This document shows, in pieces, positions 51,750 through 61,257 of a stretch of DNA of 64,000 nt. The notes under the pieces were generated by a model. That model had not been told where the DNA came from. It was given only the letters and a program-made list of their open reading frames with translations, and did no database searches. Every line of letters starts with the position of its first letter. Within the stretch, counting starts at the first letter, position 1. The position numbers and the translations under genes are program-made. Origin of the DNA: Planctomycetaceae bacterium (GTDB lineage: Bacteria; Planctomycetota; Planctomycetia; Pirellulales; Pirellulaceae); contig JACKHM010000001.1 in NCBI GenBank assembly GCA_020638995.1, positions 1,364,001 to 1,428,000 of the forward strand. The letters are read 5' to 3'.

Positions 51750-52637
51750 ATGAAAGTCCAGAAGCTTTTTTGTTGGTTGATCGTTGCATCGTCTGCTGCG
51801 ATTGCTGCTGTGCCCACGCTTGCACTGGCCGAGAAACGAACTCCCGAGTCGCCCGTTGCAGAGGAAGCCCGAAAGGTCGGACTATTCGAGGCAATGGACA
51901 AGGGTGAAGTGGAAGTTCGATTCATACCCAAAGATGCAACCGAAGCGAATGTTCTCATCGAGAACAAGACCGACCAGCCCCTAACAATCAAATTCCCTGA
52001 AACCTTCGCTGGCGTGCCTGTCTTGGCTCAGTTCGGCGGCGGTGGTGGAGGATTTGGTGGTGGTGGACTTGGTGGTGGTGGTGGTTTGGGAGGTGGTGGT
52101 TTAGGTGGCGGCGGCGGCCAAGGCCTTGGCGGTGGCGGCGGTGGACTTGGTGGTGGCGGTGGATTCGGCGGTGGCGGCGGCGGATTCGGCGGTGGTGGTG
52201 GCGGCGGTGGTTTCTTCAATATTGCTCCCGCAAAGGTCACCAAAGTTAAAGTCCCTTGCGTTTGCCTAGAGCACGGTAAGCCTGATCCAACACCCCGCAT
52301 GAAATACAAGATCGTCCCGATTGAGACTTTGACGAAAGATCCCAACGTGATCGAATTGTGCAAGATGCTCGGGTATGGCGAGATCCCGCAGAACGCAGCA
52401 CAGGCGGCTGCTTGGAATTTGGCCAACAACATGAGCTGGCAGGAACTTGCGGCTAAGAACCGAGTCGAGTTGCGGACGATCGGATATGCCGAACGTTTCT
52501 TCTCACCACAAGAGCTTGCATTGGCGAACCGGATTGCCGGCGAAGCAACCAGCCGTGCTCGAGATGCCAAACCCGCCGAGACGAGTCCGAGTGAGCAGCC
52601 TTACACAACTGGCGGGTTGCAGGCGGGTGGCCAGTAA
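51750..52637 (+). CDS. Secreted glycine-rich protein, function unknown
   Basis: Exported protein of 295 residues. AGGAGG about 8 bases before the ATG at 51750 and the signal peptide (MKVQKLFCWLIVASSAAIAA, ending TLALA) fix the start. After a beta-rich N-terminal domain (VEVRFIPKDATEANVLIENK, PLTIKFPETFAGVPVLAQ), residues about 92-155 are almost pure Gly interrupted by Phe or Leu. A Cys-containing domain then starts VPCVCLEHGKPDPTPRMKYK, followed by a helical part ending in a low-complexity tail. The layout recurs in planctomycete secreted proteins of unknown role. The antisense frame over the glycine block is proline-rich and is an artefact. Confidence 0.82.
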   Translation: MKVQKLFCWLIVASSAAIAAVPTLALAEKRTPESPVAEEARKVGLFEAMDKGEVEVRFIPKDATEANVLIENKTDQPLTIKFPETFAGVPVLAQFGGGGGGFGGGGLGGGGGLGGGGLGGGGGQGLGGGGGGLGGGGGFGGGGGGFGGGGGGGGFFNIAPAKVTKVKVPCVCLEHGKPDPTPRMKYKIVPIETLTKDPNVIELCKMLGYGEIPQNAAQAAAWNLANNMSWQELAAKNRVELRTIGYAERFFSPQELALANRIAGEATSRARDAKPAETSPSEQPYTTGGLQAGGQ

Positions 52638-52662
52638 TTCATCTTTCCGGAGCCACGTCCAA

Positions 52663-52695
52663 ACGAGACGTCGTTCAACGTGAGCGACGTCTCGT
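52663..52695. terminator. Bidirectional terminator hairpin
   Basis: ACGAGACGTCG (52663-52673) and CGACGTCTCGT (52685-52695) form a perfect 11-bp stem with an 11-base loop in the 72-bp gap between two convergent genes. Only short T-rich sequence follows. Confidence 0.7.
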
Positions 52696-52709
52696 CGCTT
52701 TGTAACGGC

Positions 52710-54140
52710 TCACGCGACCGCCGAAGAGTTTGGACGCAGTTGTTGCGTTAATCGCCGCAGTTGAGATTGCAGCTCACTGCGTTCCGCACGCCAAGCTGCC
52801 TCACGTTCGCGGATTTGTTGTTGTTGCGCGTCGAGTTCGACTTCACGTGCGACGAGCCTCGCAGCCTGTTCCTCAATTGTTTCGTTTCTCCGCACCAGCC
52901 ACTGATTAAGTTCGGACCGCTGCTGCTTCAACTGTTGTTGACGCTCTTTAAGCTTACCTGCGAGTTCACGCAATTGCCGCTCCTTGCCGGATAACTCATC
53001 GTGCGACATCCGAAACTCATCAGTTAACTTCGCCCTTAACATACCCAAAGATTGAGTCAGTTCGCCGACGGGCTTGACCTTGGCAGCGTTTTGCCAAAGT
53101 TGCTCCGCGACCAACCGCATCTCAATTGTTTCGCGATGCAACTCAAAAACTTGTTGCTTCATCTGGTCAAGTGACGCTCGTCGCTGGTCCAAAGTTGCCT
53201 GTCTTGCGGCAAGTTTATCTCGCAATTGATTGAGAGCTTGCTCCTTTTCGAGCTGTTGCTCGTCGAAGGCCTCTCGCTCGCGGCGCAACGATTCCCTGTC
53301 AGCTTCTCGTTCTAACTCGAACGCTTGGCGTTCCTCCTGAAGCGTCGTGGATTGCTGCTCCAGAGCGGCAGAAGCGGATTCGAATGCCGCCTGCTGAAGC
53401 TGCAATGCATCGGCGACTTCCTGCCGGCTGCGAATACCCAATTCCCTGAGCCGCTGTTCGAGTTTTCGTTCTCGGAGCTCAAGCGAGTGCTGATGCGTGG
53501 CGAGATTCGCGAGTAGGCGTTGTTGCTGTAACTTAATCTCCGAATTGCGGTGGTCGAGTTGCTGTTGAGCCGCTGTGACGCGTTGTTCGTGCCGAGTACG
53601 TTCACGTCTCAGCCGTTCGACGGCAACGCGCAGCGCCTCGGCCTCTTCAGCGACTCGCGTTTGTCCGGCTCGCAGCCGATGTTCGCGAGCGTCCAGATCA
53701 GCCTCGCGTTCACGCAGTTCGGCGCGGTGTTCGTCGAGTTCCGCATACGCCGACAGCTCCGAGGCAGAGAACGCTTTGATTTCTTGCTGCAATTCGAAAA
53801 TCTCTTGCTCCAGCTCTTGTTCACGCTGAACGAAGACATGCTCCCGCTCGCCACACCAGAGTCGGGAAGTCCTCACCTCACGCTCTAGTTGCGCGATTCT
53901 AGCGTTGAGTTGAGCCTCGCGGTGATCGATTTGTTGCTGCTTGGCGCGCAGGTGGCTCGCTAATTGACTGGCTTGCGCTCGCATTTGTTCGCCGACATGC
54001 GGCTGCACCTCACCAGCAGAAATCAGCGCTAGTTCTCGCGGGACGGGCGCCAGCTCTAAAGGCTCCTTCGAGCGAATGGGGTGGGCCGCATCAATCCGTG
54101 TGACCCGCGACCCCGGCTGTGGTTCTTGCGATTTCGACAC
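52710..54140 (-). CDS. Long coiled-coil protein
   Basis: A 476-residue protein that is almost entirely predicted coiled coil from about residue 50 to the end, very rich in Gln, Glu, Arg and Leu with heptad-like spacing (EREQELEQEIFELQQEI; ERKLEQRLRELGIRS; SELQSQLRRLTQQL). No catalytic domain, signal peptide or membrane helix is visible. The GTG at 54140 is chosen because AGAGGA lies 8 bases upstream; the frame is open to 54173. The N-terminal 45 residues are polar and Pro-rich (KSQEPQPGSRVTRIDAAHP). A structural or scaffolding role is inferred from composition only. Confidence 0.8.
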   Translation of the reverse strand: MSKSQEPQPGSRVTRIDAAHPIRSKEPLELAPVPRELALISAGEVQPHVGEQMRAQASQLASHLRAKQQQIDHREAQLNARIAQLEREVRTSRLWCGEREHVFVQREQELEQEIFELQQEIKAFSASELSAYAELDEHRAELREREADLDAREHRLRAGQTRVAEEAEALRVAVERLRRERTRHEQRVTAAQQQLDHRNSEIKLQQQRLLANLATHQHSLELRERKLEQRLRELGIRSRQEVADALQLQQAAFESASAALEQQSTTLQEERQAFELEREADRESLRREREAFDEQQLEKEQALNQLRDKLAARQATLDQRRASLDQMKQQVFELHRETIEMRLVAEQLWQNAAKVKPVGELTQSLGMLRAKLTDEFRMSHDELSGKERQLRELAGKLKERQQQLKQQRSELNQWLVRRNETIEEQAARLVAREVELDAQQQQIREREAAWRAERSELQSQLRRLTQQLRPNSSAVA

Positions 54141-54432
54141 GCGATGGTCCTCTCGTTTGGATGCTGCTAGCACACAATTCCGACGTAATCGTTAAACTTT
54201 GCCAAACGGATGATCGGAAGATGTGGCGGATTTCTGAAGCGAAAAGCGGATACCTCGTATGTTCAGGTGCACGGAACGAAAACGCGGCTCGATAGCGATG
54301 TCGCTGAACCTGTCCGGTGCCATTGGCGTCACTGCTGGAGTAGAATCCAATCCCCCTGACTTGACACAACCGGCTCGATGCTCCAGCAGCATTACCCCAA
54401 CCTACCCCGTTTTGCTCCCCAGAGGACTTGTG

Positions 54433-54861
54433 GTGGACGACCCAACAGTGAGTGACGCACCTGAAAAAAACGCCTCCGACGAGAATTCGCGGCGCAGCCT
54501 CGAATTGGCACTCGCCGCGGCCCGAACCGCATCGGAGAATCGCGGACGTGACATCACTGTGCTGGACCTGCGCGAAGTGACGCCCGTCTTCGACTTTTTC
54601 GTCATCGCCACCGGCACGAGCCGTCGGCAGCTCCACGCCATGAGCGAAGAAATCGATCATAAGCTCGAGGACGATCTCGGCGACAAACGCATGGGAATCG
54701 AAGGCTATTCCGATTCGCGTTGGATCTTGCTCGACTATGGGACTGTTGTCATTCATCTGTTCGATGAAGAAACTCGATCGTACTACGACATCGAAAACTT
54801 GTGGACACAGGCCAAGGAAGTTGACTTGACCGGCGTGATCGAACGACCGACTGGCGAATGA
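54433..54861 (+). CDS. rsfS: Ribosomal silencing factor RsfS
   Basis: Binds ribosomal protein L14 and blocks joining of the ribosomal subunits, lowering translation in starvation. The 142-residue protein carries the family core: DITVLDLREVTPVFDFFVIA, TGTSRRQLHAMSEEI, GYSDSRWILLDYGTVVIHLF and RSYYDIENLW. AGAGGA at 54421-54426 favours the GTG at 54433 (or 54430); the open frame from 54259 upstream is not family-like. nadD and proB, often its neighbours elsewhere, are absent; argS follows 82 bp later. Confidence 0.92.
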   Translation: MDDPTVSDAPEKNASDENSRRSLELALAAARTASENRGRDITVLDLREVTPVFDFFVIATGTSRRQLHAMSEEIDHKLEDDLGDKRMGIEGYSDSRWILLDYGTVVIHLFDEETRSYYDIENLWTQAKEVDLTGVIERPTGE

Positions 54862-54943
54862 ACTCAAGATATCAGCCTCGACAAATCGGCTTACCGTGGT
54901 TCGAAGTCATTGATTCACAGCGTTCCAAGGATTGGTACCTCGG

Positions 54944-56914
54944 ATGAACATCCTGTCGGAATTAAAGTCAAGGTTTCGCGTTGTTTTGGGTGAGTTAGTT
55001 GCAGATCCGACAGAACTATTGGGCATGATTCGCCCCGCCCAAGACGCCAAATTCGGCGACTATCAAGCCAACGTCGCAATGCCTCTGGGCAAAACGCTGG
55101 GAAAACCGCCGCGTGAGATTGCCACCGAGATCATTAGCAAGTTGAATCTGAGCGATATTTGCGAACCACTGGAGATTGCCGGGCCCGGCTTCATCAACCT
55201 TCGACTAAAGGACGCCTGGCTCGCCGAGCGAGTGAATCACGCCATTGGCGACGAGCGACTCGATGTGCCACTTGCTAGTGAACCTAAAACCTACGTTCTG
55301 GACTACTCTTCGCCAAACGTCGCCAAGCCCATGCATGTCGGGCACATTCGCTCCACCGTAATTGGCGACTCGCTGTGCCGCGCACTGCGGTTCCTCGGAC
55401 ATCGCGTCATCAGCGACAACCATCTCGGTGATTGGGGCACTCAGTTCGGCATGATTATCTATGGCTACAAGCACTTCGTCGACACAGCAGCCTACGAAGC
55501 CGCGTCCGTTGCTGAACTGAGCCGCCTTTATAAACTCGTTAACCAATTGGTGGACTATCACAACGCCAGGGCCAAGCTGCCAGCCCTGGAAAGCGAACTT
55601 GCCTCGCGTATGGCCGCGGTTGAAACGCAGCGAAATCAAGTATCAACCGGTGACAAAGCCGCCGACAAGAAGGCGAGGAAGGAACTCGGCAAACTTGAAG
55701 CGAAGGTCGCCGAGGCAACGGAAAGCCTGGCGGCTACCAAAGCGAAGCTCGCAGCTGTTGAGCGTGACGCCCAACTCGCCGACCTTGCGGGCCAACACCT
55801 CAACATCGCGACGGACGTTCTCGAAGAGACAGCCAAACTTCATCGTGGCGACGCGGAGAACCGGCAGCTGTGGGACGAGTTTCTACCCAAATGCCGGGAG
55901 GAAATTCAGAAGGTCTACGATCGGATGGGCGTCAAATTCGACTTCGAGTATGGCGAGAGCTTCTACCAGGATCGACTGGCCGGTGTCGTCGAAGAGTTCC
56001 AGAAGCATGGCCTCGCCAAGGAAAGCGAAGGTGCCATCTGCGTCTTCCTGGACGGTTTCGATGCTCCGATGATCATCCGCAAGAAAGACGGAGCTTTCCT
56101 CTACGCCACGACCGACCTCGCAACGGTTCAGTTTCGGATGCATGAGTGGAAGCCCGACGCGATCACCTACGTCGTCGATCATCGGCAAGGCGAACACTTC
56201 GAGAAGTTCTTTGCCGCAGCGAAACTGTGTGGCTATCCCGATGTCGAGTTGTGTCACGTCAGCTTTGGCACCGTGCTGGGCGACGACGGCAAACCGTTCA
56301 AGACGCGTTCGGGCGATACCGTCGGTCTTGAAGCCTTGCTCGACGAGGCCGTTCAGCGGGCCTATGCCGTCGTCTCGCAGAACGATGACGCAAAACCGAA
56401 CGGCCCCGAGTTGGCCGAAGACGAGCGGTGCCGCGTGGCCGAAGCCGTTGGTCTCGGCGCCATCAAGTATGCCGACCTTTCGCACAACCGCACGAGCGAC
56501 TACGTCTTCAGCTACGACAAGATGTTGGCGCTAACCGGCAACACGGCGACCTACATGCAGTATTCCTACGCCCGCGTGAACGGCATCTTCAGCAAAGGTG
56601 CCGTCGACATCGAGAAGCTTCGTCGCGGCGGTGCCTCGATTCATATCACCGAACCCGCCGAGCGGGCCTTGGCATTGGAACTGCTTCGATTTTCCGATGC
56701 CTTGGGGGATGTGGTCGAAGATTATCGTCCCAATCAGCTCACGAATTATTTGTTTGAACTCTCGAAACGATACTCGCAATTTTTCGAACAATGCCCAGTC
56801 CTCAAGGCAGAAGAACAAACGCGGGACAGCCGGTTGTTGCTCTGCGATCTAACCGCCCGCACAATCCGCCAAGGACTCAGCCTGCTCGGAATCAACGTCG
56901 TCGAACGGATGTAG
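54944..56914 (+). CDS. argS: Arginyl-tRNA synthetase with a coiled-coil insertion
   Basis: Class I synthetase charging tRNA-Arg; 656 residues against about 580 in Escherichia coli. The additional N-terminal domain (1-110) precedes the catalytic core with PNVAKPMHVGHIRSTVIGD (HIGH motif as HVGH, 131-134), LGDWGTQFGMI and YVVDHRQGEHF; FKTRSGDTVGL replaces KMSKR as in other ArgRS. The C-terminal anticodon domain has YMQYSYARVNGIF. Residues about 205-300 are a charged, Lys/Glu/Ala-rich predicted coiled coil (KKARKELGKLEAKVAEATES) not found in most ArgRS, inserted after YKLVNQLVDYH. The ATG at 54944 fits the family start; AAGGA lies 12 bases upstream. Confidence 0.95.
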   Translation: MNILSELKSRFRVVLGELVADPTELLGMIRPAQDAKFGDYQANVAMPLGKTLGKPPREIATEIISKLNLSDICEPLEIAGPGFINLRLKDAWLAERVNHAIGDERLDVPLASEPKTYVLDYSSPNVAKPMHVGHIRSTVIGDSLCRALRFLGHRVISDNHLGDWGTQFGMIIYGYKHFVDTAAYEAASVAELSRLYKLVNQLVDYHNARAKLPALESELASRMAAVETQRNQVSTGDKAADKKARKELGKLEAKVAEATESLAATKAKLAAVERDAQLADLAGQHLNIATDVLEETAKLHRGDAENRQLWDEFLPKCREEIQKVYDRMGVKFDFEYGESFYQDRLAGVVEEFQKHGLAKESEGAICVFLDGFDAPMIIRKKDGAFLYATTDLATVQFRMHEWKPDAITYVVDHRQGEHFEKFFAAAKLCGYPDVELCHVSFGTVLGDDGKPFKTRSGDTVGLEALLDEAVQRAYAVVSQNDDAKPNGPELAEDERCRVAEAVGLGAIKYADLSHNRTSDYVFSYDKMLALTGNTATYMQYSYARVNGIFSKGAVDIEKLRRGGASIHITEPAERALALELLRFSDALGDVVEDYRPNQLTNYLFELSKRYSQFFEQCPVLKAEEQTRDSRLLLCDLTARTIRQGLSLLGINVVERM

Positions 56915-56918
56915 CCCC

Positions 56919-57830
56919 ATGTCACGAACGTCACGCACGGCAGAGAACTCGGGACAACTGATCGACAAGATTTATCACGGCAATTCGCTCGAACAGCTGT
57001 CCGTTTTGCCGAGCGAGTTAGTCGACTGTACAGTGACTAGCCCGCCATACTATCGGCAGCGAGACTATACCGGCATCGATCAGATCGGATTGGAGCGAAC
57101 GCCGGAGGAGTACATCGAGCGGTTGGTGGCTGTCTTCGGCGAGACGCTGCGGGTGACGAAGGACAGCGGCTGCCTGTGGCTGGTGATTGGCGACAAGTAT
57201 GTTGACGGCGAGCAACTTGGGATGCCTTGGCGAGTCGCTTTGGCATTAAAGGACATCGGGTGGCGATTGCGTAGCGACGTTATCTGGCACAAGCCCAACG
57301 CGATGCCATCCTCCGTAAAGACGCGTCCTACGGTGGATCACGAGTACATCTTCTTCTTCACCAAGTCGAAAGACTACTTCTACGACGCCGACGCTATCCG
57401 CGAGCCGCACGTCACATTCTCGGAAAACAGCAAGATGCGCGGCGGTCGAGCCCACTTCGGCAAACGAGGCAGCACGCCCGAGCAAGGCAAAAATGGCGGT
57501 GACTCGAATCTGCACGATGCCCGCTGGGATCAAGCCTTTCATCCCAAAGGACGCAACAAACGCACTGTCTGGTCGATCTCGCTATCGAAGTTTCGCGACG
57601 CGCATTTCGCAGTGTTCCCCGAGTCACTCGTCGAGACTTGTATCTGTGCCGGATGCCCCACAAATGGTGTCGTCCTCGATCCGTTTTCCGGCAGCGGAAC
57701 GGTAGCTCTCGTCGCTAATCGCCTGTCGCGTCACTACATTGGGATCGATTGCGTCGCAGATTATTGCGAGATGGCTCGTAAGCGTTTGCAAGTGGCACGG
57801 AAAACTGAGAAGCAACGCGACTTGTTTTAG
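56919..57830 (+). CDS. Solitary beta-class DNA methyltransferase (predicted N4-cytosine)
   Basis: S-adenosylmethionine-dependent DNA methyltransferase of 303 residues. Motif IV, TSPPYYRQRDY (Ser-Pro-Pro-Tyr, 41-44), comes before motif I, LDPFSGSGTVALVANRLSRHY (254-261 core), the order of the beta class. SPPY is typical of N4-cytosine enzymes, although some N6-adenine enzymes share it. FFFTKSKDYFYDADAIREPH and GRNKRTVWSIS are common in this family. The middle part probably holds the target-recognition region. It starts 4 bp after argS. No restriction endonuclease gene lies beside it, so it may be an orphan regulator of DNA methylation or a remnant of a restriction system. Confidence 0.9.
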   Translation: MSRTSRTAENSGQLIDKIYHGNSLEQLSVLPSELVDCTVTSPPYYRQRDYTGIDQIGLERTPEEYIERLVAVFGETLRVTKDSGCLWLVIGDKYVDGEQLGMPWRVALALKDIGWRLRSDVIWHKPNAMPSSVKTRPTVDHEYIFFFTKSKDYFYDADAIREPHVTFSENSKMRGGRAHFGKRGSTPEQGKNGGDSNLHDARWDQAFHPKGRNKRTVWSISLSKFRDAHFAVFPESLVETCICAGCPTNGVVLDPFSGSGTVALVANRLSRHYIGIDCVADYCEMARKRLQVARKTEKQRDLF

Positions 57831-57886
57831 ATGGGGCGGCGGAAATGCCTAAAGAGGTCGGACGCTACTCGCTCGATGTGCACTGA

Positions 57887-59077
57887 TCAGTGATGGCTTT
57901 TCGTACCAGTCTTGCCAAACAATACGTCTCCAATCTCTGCGACCAGGCGGTCGAGCATCTCTTCCGTATGCGCGTAGCTTAAACTGATCCTTAACAGTGA
58001 TTCGCCTTCGGGAACGGTCGGCGGGCGGATGCCGGGTACGAAGAAACCGGCTTCACGGATTTGCGTCGCAAATCGCATGGTCGCCTGTGGTTCGCCGATC
58101 ATGATTGGAATGATTTGGCTCGAAGACGTTCCTGTATCGCAGCCCACGGCGAGCAATCGGCGGCGGAGGTCCGTCGCACTGGATAGCAATTTCTCACGTC
58201 GGTGCGGCTCGTCCTGGATTCGCTTCAAACCGGCAAGGCCGGCAGCTGCGATCGCTTCAGGAGGCGCGGTCGAGAAGACATAAGTCCTGGCGCGATTTGC
58301 GATCCACTCGACCAACGACCGGCTACCAGCGACAAACCCACCGATAGAACCCGCCGCCTTGCTCAATGTTCCTACGCGAATGTGGACTCCCTCTTCAACT
58401 CCCCAATATTCGGCGGTTCCACGACCACGTTCACCGAACACACCTGTGGCGTGAGCTTCGTCGACCATCAACATCGCGTCATGTTCTTCTGCCAGTGCCG
58501 CGAGATCGCAGAGAGGAGCCAAGTCGCCATCCATACTGAACAATCCGTCGGTCACAATTAGCCGCCGGCGGAAGGCACCGGCTTGGGGCAGGATCATTCT
58601 TAGGTAGTCAACGTCACAGTGCGGATAGATCTGAACTCTTGCCCCGCTCAGTCGGCAACCGTCGATGATACTGGCATGATTTTTGGCATCGCTGAAAATA
58701 ACGTCCCCCTTACTCGCTAGCGAAGTAATTGCTCCCACATTTGCTGCGAACCCCGATGGAAACAACAACGCAGCCTCCGTGCCCTCAAAGTTTGCGATTT
58801 CAGACTCCAGTTCTGCGTGAATCGCTCCCCTTCCCGTAACAAGCGAACTCGCTCCGCTCCCCCAGCCGCTCTGTCGAACCGCGTCGATTACGGCTTCATT
58901 CAAAGGTTCGGCCGCGAGCCCCAGATAATCATTTGAGCCAAAGTTAATCAGCGGCTTGCCATCGATCACGATGGTCGCGGATTGTGTACTCGTGCGAATC
59001 GCCAGCCGCCGGCGCAGTCCCGCCGCATCCAACTCCAGCAATTCGTTATCGATCCAATCCAAAGGTGTGTCGGTCAT
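57887..59077 (-). CDS. bioF: 8-amino-7-oxononanoate synthase-like PLP enzyme
   Basis: Alpha-oxoamine synthase of 396 residues that condenses an acyl-CoA with an amino acid (pimeloyl-ACP/CoA plus alanine in biotin synthesis). NFGSNDYLGLAAEP (46-59), GSGASSLVTGRGAIHAELES, VDEAHATGVFGERGRG (205-220) and GTLSKAAGSIGGFVAG with PLP-Lys240 are present, as is the late RPPTVPEGESLLRISL. The ATG at 59077 gives family length; the open frame to 59224 is not family-like. Related enzymes (2-amino-3-ketobutyrate CoA ligase, serine palmitoyltransferase) share the fold, and no other bio genes are near, so bioF is the likeliest but not the only name. It is convergent with the methyltransferase. Confidence 0.85.
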   Translation of the reverse strand: MTDTPLDWIDNELLELDAAGLRRRLAIRTSTQSATIVIDGKPLINFGSNDYLGLAAEPLNEAVIDAVRQSGWGSGASSLVTGRGAIHAELESEIANFEGTEAALLFPSGFAANVGAITSLASKGDVIFSDAKNHASIIDGCRLSGARVQIYPHCDVDYLRMILPQAGAFRRRLIVTDGLFSMDGDLAPLCDLAALAEEHDAMLMVDEAHATGVFGERGRGTAEYWGVEEGVHIRVGTLSKAAGSIGGFVAGSRSLVEWIANRARTYVFSTAPPEAIAAAGLAGLKRIQDEPHRREKLLSSATDLRRRLLAVGCDTGTSSSQIIPIMIGEPQATMRFATQIREAGFFVPGIRPPTVPEGESLLRISLSYAHTEEMLDRLVAEIGDVLFGKTGTKSHH

Positions 59078-59338
59078 TGGTATTGCCGTCTCAAGATGGA
59101 TTCGGCGAGCATTCTCAGGAGGGGATTCGGCGAAGTGGCGATTCTCGCGGCGGTTGTATGTGGCAGGTAGTATACCTGAATGAAACAACCTCTTATCATG
59201 GTGGTTACCCCTCGTACGTGCCAAGACGCCAACGTCAACCGCCGGCGGTGTGATTGTGCCAGAAAGCTACAAGCTTATAGTCCACTACGAACTGAACATC
59301 CAACTTCTGAGAATTCTGAAACCAAGTTGATAAGGAGT

Positions 59339-61216
59339 TCAACTGACGCGTAGCTTGAGGAATTCACTGCTGACATAGGCGCCGATTGCACGTCCGGCTG
59401 TGAGCCCGGCTGCGTTGTCGAATTCAAAGTGAATGCCGCCGTAGATACGGCTGCGGCCTGCTTCGTCGGCGGCCTGACTGAAACTGGTGAACGAACGCGT
59501 GACGATCTGGTTGGTGGACAAGGGCCGTTGTGTGAAACCGTCGTGGCCATCAGACTGAGTCGTGAACCGAGTGTCGCTGCCGAAGAAGGAACTCAACACG
59601 GCATCGGCCGCACCACTGAACGTGCTGTGACCGGATGTGTAGGTAGGAAATGGCGGCGTAACAAGAAGTGGCGTCCACGTTAGTTCGGCAAGTGTTGCGT
59701 CGTTGCCGTCAGTTTGGGCTCGGTGAATTGCGTCGATCGGACGCCAAAACTCGTAAGCATACTTGGCGTCCCACGCAGCAATGCCGGCGTCCGCTTCCGC
59801 GATGTTGAGCAGCGCAAACAGGCGGGCATTCTCCGCGAGCGTGTTTCCGCGGGCCAATGCCACGTTGGCAGCAATCTGGTTCCAATGTCCTGGCGGCGTG
59901 AATGTTCCGCCGCCATCCGCCCAAAAAGTCGCGATCGCGGTTTGCTCGGTCGTCCGCGTCGCGCTATCAAAGCCGCCTAGTTGCATGACTTCGTCCACCG
60001 CTGCCGCATACTCGGCGCTGTTCAACGACGGCGGAGGGCTAGGGCGAAACTGCGAACCGCTCGCCATGGCAAACGGAGTTACGCGGGACCATTGCGCGAG
60101 CAACGGAGGAAGAAACCCCGGGGACGTGCGATTCCAGTCGCCCGGGTCGGTGCCGGGTGTGTACGCCAGTTCGGCACTAGCTCCATCTCCGCTACGCAGC
60201 GCGAGAATCGCGTCACCCACTTGTTCTCCCAGCGAGATGCCCGTCAATTTAGCCGAACCATCTGCGACGGTGGCAAGGGCCTCGGTCAGGGCCGCGTTGA
60301 AAATGGCGAGTTCATCCGACTCCTGATAAAGCCGCGAGGCGACTCGATGAGCCGCGGTCGCCGCGGCTGCGATCGGCGACGCACCCGCCGGCGCTGTTTC
60401 GTCAAAGTGGTACGGCTCGTGTGTTCGCTCGATGGCGTTCACAGCGTCGTACATTGCCGCGTGCATCATTGCCAGATTCCTCGCGGCGGCGGGCGGGCGT
60501 TCCGTCACAATTCGATTCGGATAAGGATCATTGGACGTGGTTGTCCAATCGCGGATTACTCGCAACATCGCTGCGTTCCAATCGAGAATCACATCTCCCC
60601 GGCGAACCTCGCGTTCCACGACCAAGGACTCGCCCAGCACATTGGTCGCCTCGACGCGCACGGTGTTGAGCCCCGGCGACAGGTTGACGGCAAATTGAAA
60701 CCGTCCTGCCGCATCCGCATTTTGCAGTCCAATGTCGCCGAGACCAGAGCTCGCGGACACCGCCGCCGCTTCCACCCCGATCCGCACGCTCGCGCCAGGT
60801 AATGTTTGTCCGACAACAGTCACTTGCGGCAGCAATACGACACCGTTTCCATCAGGATCAGATTCGGGCGAGATGCTGGCGGTAATGGCCAGTGGCTGTC
60901 GATTCTCTTCAATCGCGTTGATCACGATCAATGCATCCAGCGGTGATATCCACTCGTCGCCATTCACATCCAAGTAATATGTCGGAGTCGATCCCGCGAG
61001 CACCAACGGCAACAAACGACTCCCCGTCTCATTCAGGTCGTTAACGACGACCAGCGCGTCCAACGGTGCCGCGATTCCCGAATTGTCGACATCCAACGCA
61101 TTGCTGGGATTCTGCCAATTGCCAGCCAGCAATCGCCGGTCTTCGAGGCGTTCGAATGACAAACCGCGACCACCACGAATTGGCCGGTGAGTCCGGTAGT
61201 CTCTCCGACGGTTCAT
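59339..61216 (-). CDS. Surface vanadium-haloperoxidase/PAP2-like protein with dockerin-like repeats
   Basis: A protein of 625 residues. The N-terminal LSFERLEDRRLLAG (19-32) is the planctomycete LEPR-XLL export/anchor motif. Two calcium-binding dockerin-like repeats follow (LDVDNSGIAAPLDALVVVND and YLDVNGDEWISPLDALIVIN, 41-100), then a beta-domain (about 110-205). The C-terminal 400 residues are a vanadium-dependent haloperoxidase/PAP2 domain: AYEFWRPIDAIHR (K/R-x6-RP element), PPFPTYTSGHSTFSGAAD (PSGHS-like) and RSRIYGGIHFEFD (distal R and H). These are the vanadate- or phosphate-binding elements. The ATG at 61216 is preferred to the GTG at 61240. It could be a haloperoxidase or a phosphatase. 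Confidence 0.88.
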   Translation of the reverse strand: MNRRRDYRTHRPIRGGRGLSFERLEDRRLLAGNWQNPSNALDVDNSGIAAPLDALVVVNDLNETGSRLLPLVLAGSTPTYYLDVNGDEWISPLDALIVINAIEENRQPLAITASISPESDPDGNGVVLLPQVTVVGQTLPGASVRIGVEAAAVSASSGLGDIGLQNADAAGRFQFAVNLSPGLNTVRVEATNVLGESLVVEREVRRGDVILDWNAAMLRVIRDWTTTSNDPYPNRIVTERPPAAARNLAMMHAAMYDAVNAIERTHEPYHFDETAPAGASPIAAAATAAHRVASRLYQESDELAIFNAALTEALATVADGSAKLTGISLGEQVGDAILALRSGDGASAELAYTPGTDPGDWNRTSPGFLPPLLAQWSRVTPFAMASGSQFRPSPPPSLNSAEYAAAVDEVMQLGGFDSATRTTEQTAIATFWADGGGTFTPPGHWNQIAANVALARGNTLAENARLFALLNIAEADAGIAAWDAKYAYEFWRPIDAIHRAQTDGNDATLAELTWTPLLVTPPFPTYTSGHSTFSGAADAVLSSFFGSDTRFTTQSDGHDGFTQRPLSTNQIVTRSFTSFSQAADEAGRSRIYGGIHFEFDNAAGLTAGRAIGAYVSSEFLKLRVS

Positions 61217-61257
61217 CAGTTTGCCTACGTCTCCACTCACATCACGCTTAGTGGCTG

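Noticed and set aside
52028..52570. Proline-rich minus-strand frame over the glycine block
   Set aside because: GGN codons read as CCN on the other strand; it is a composition artefact of the glycine-rich gene.
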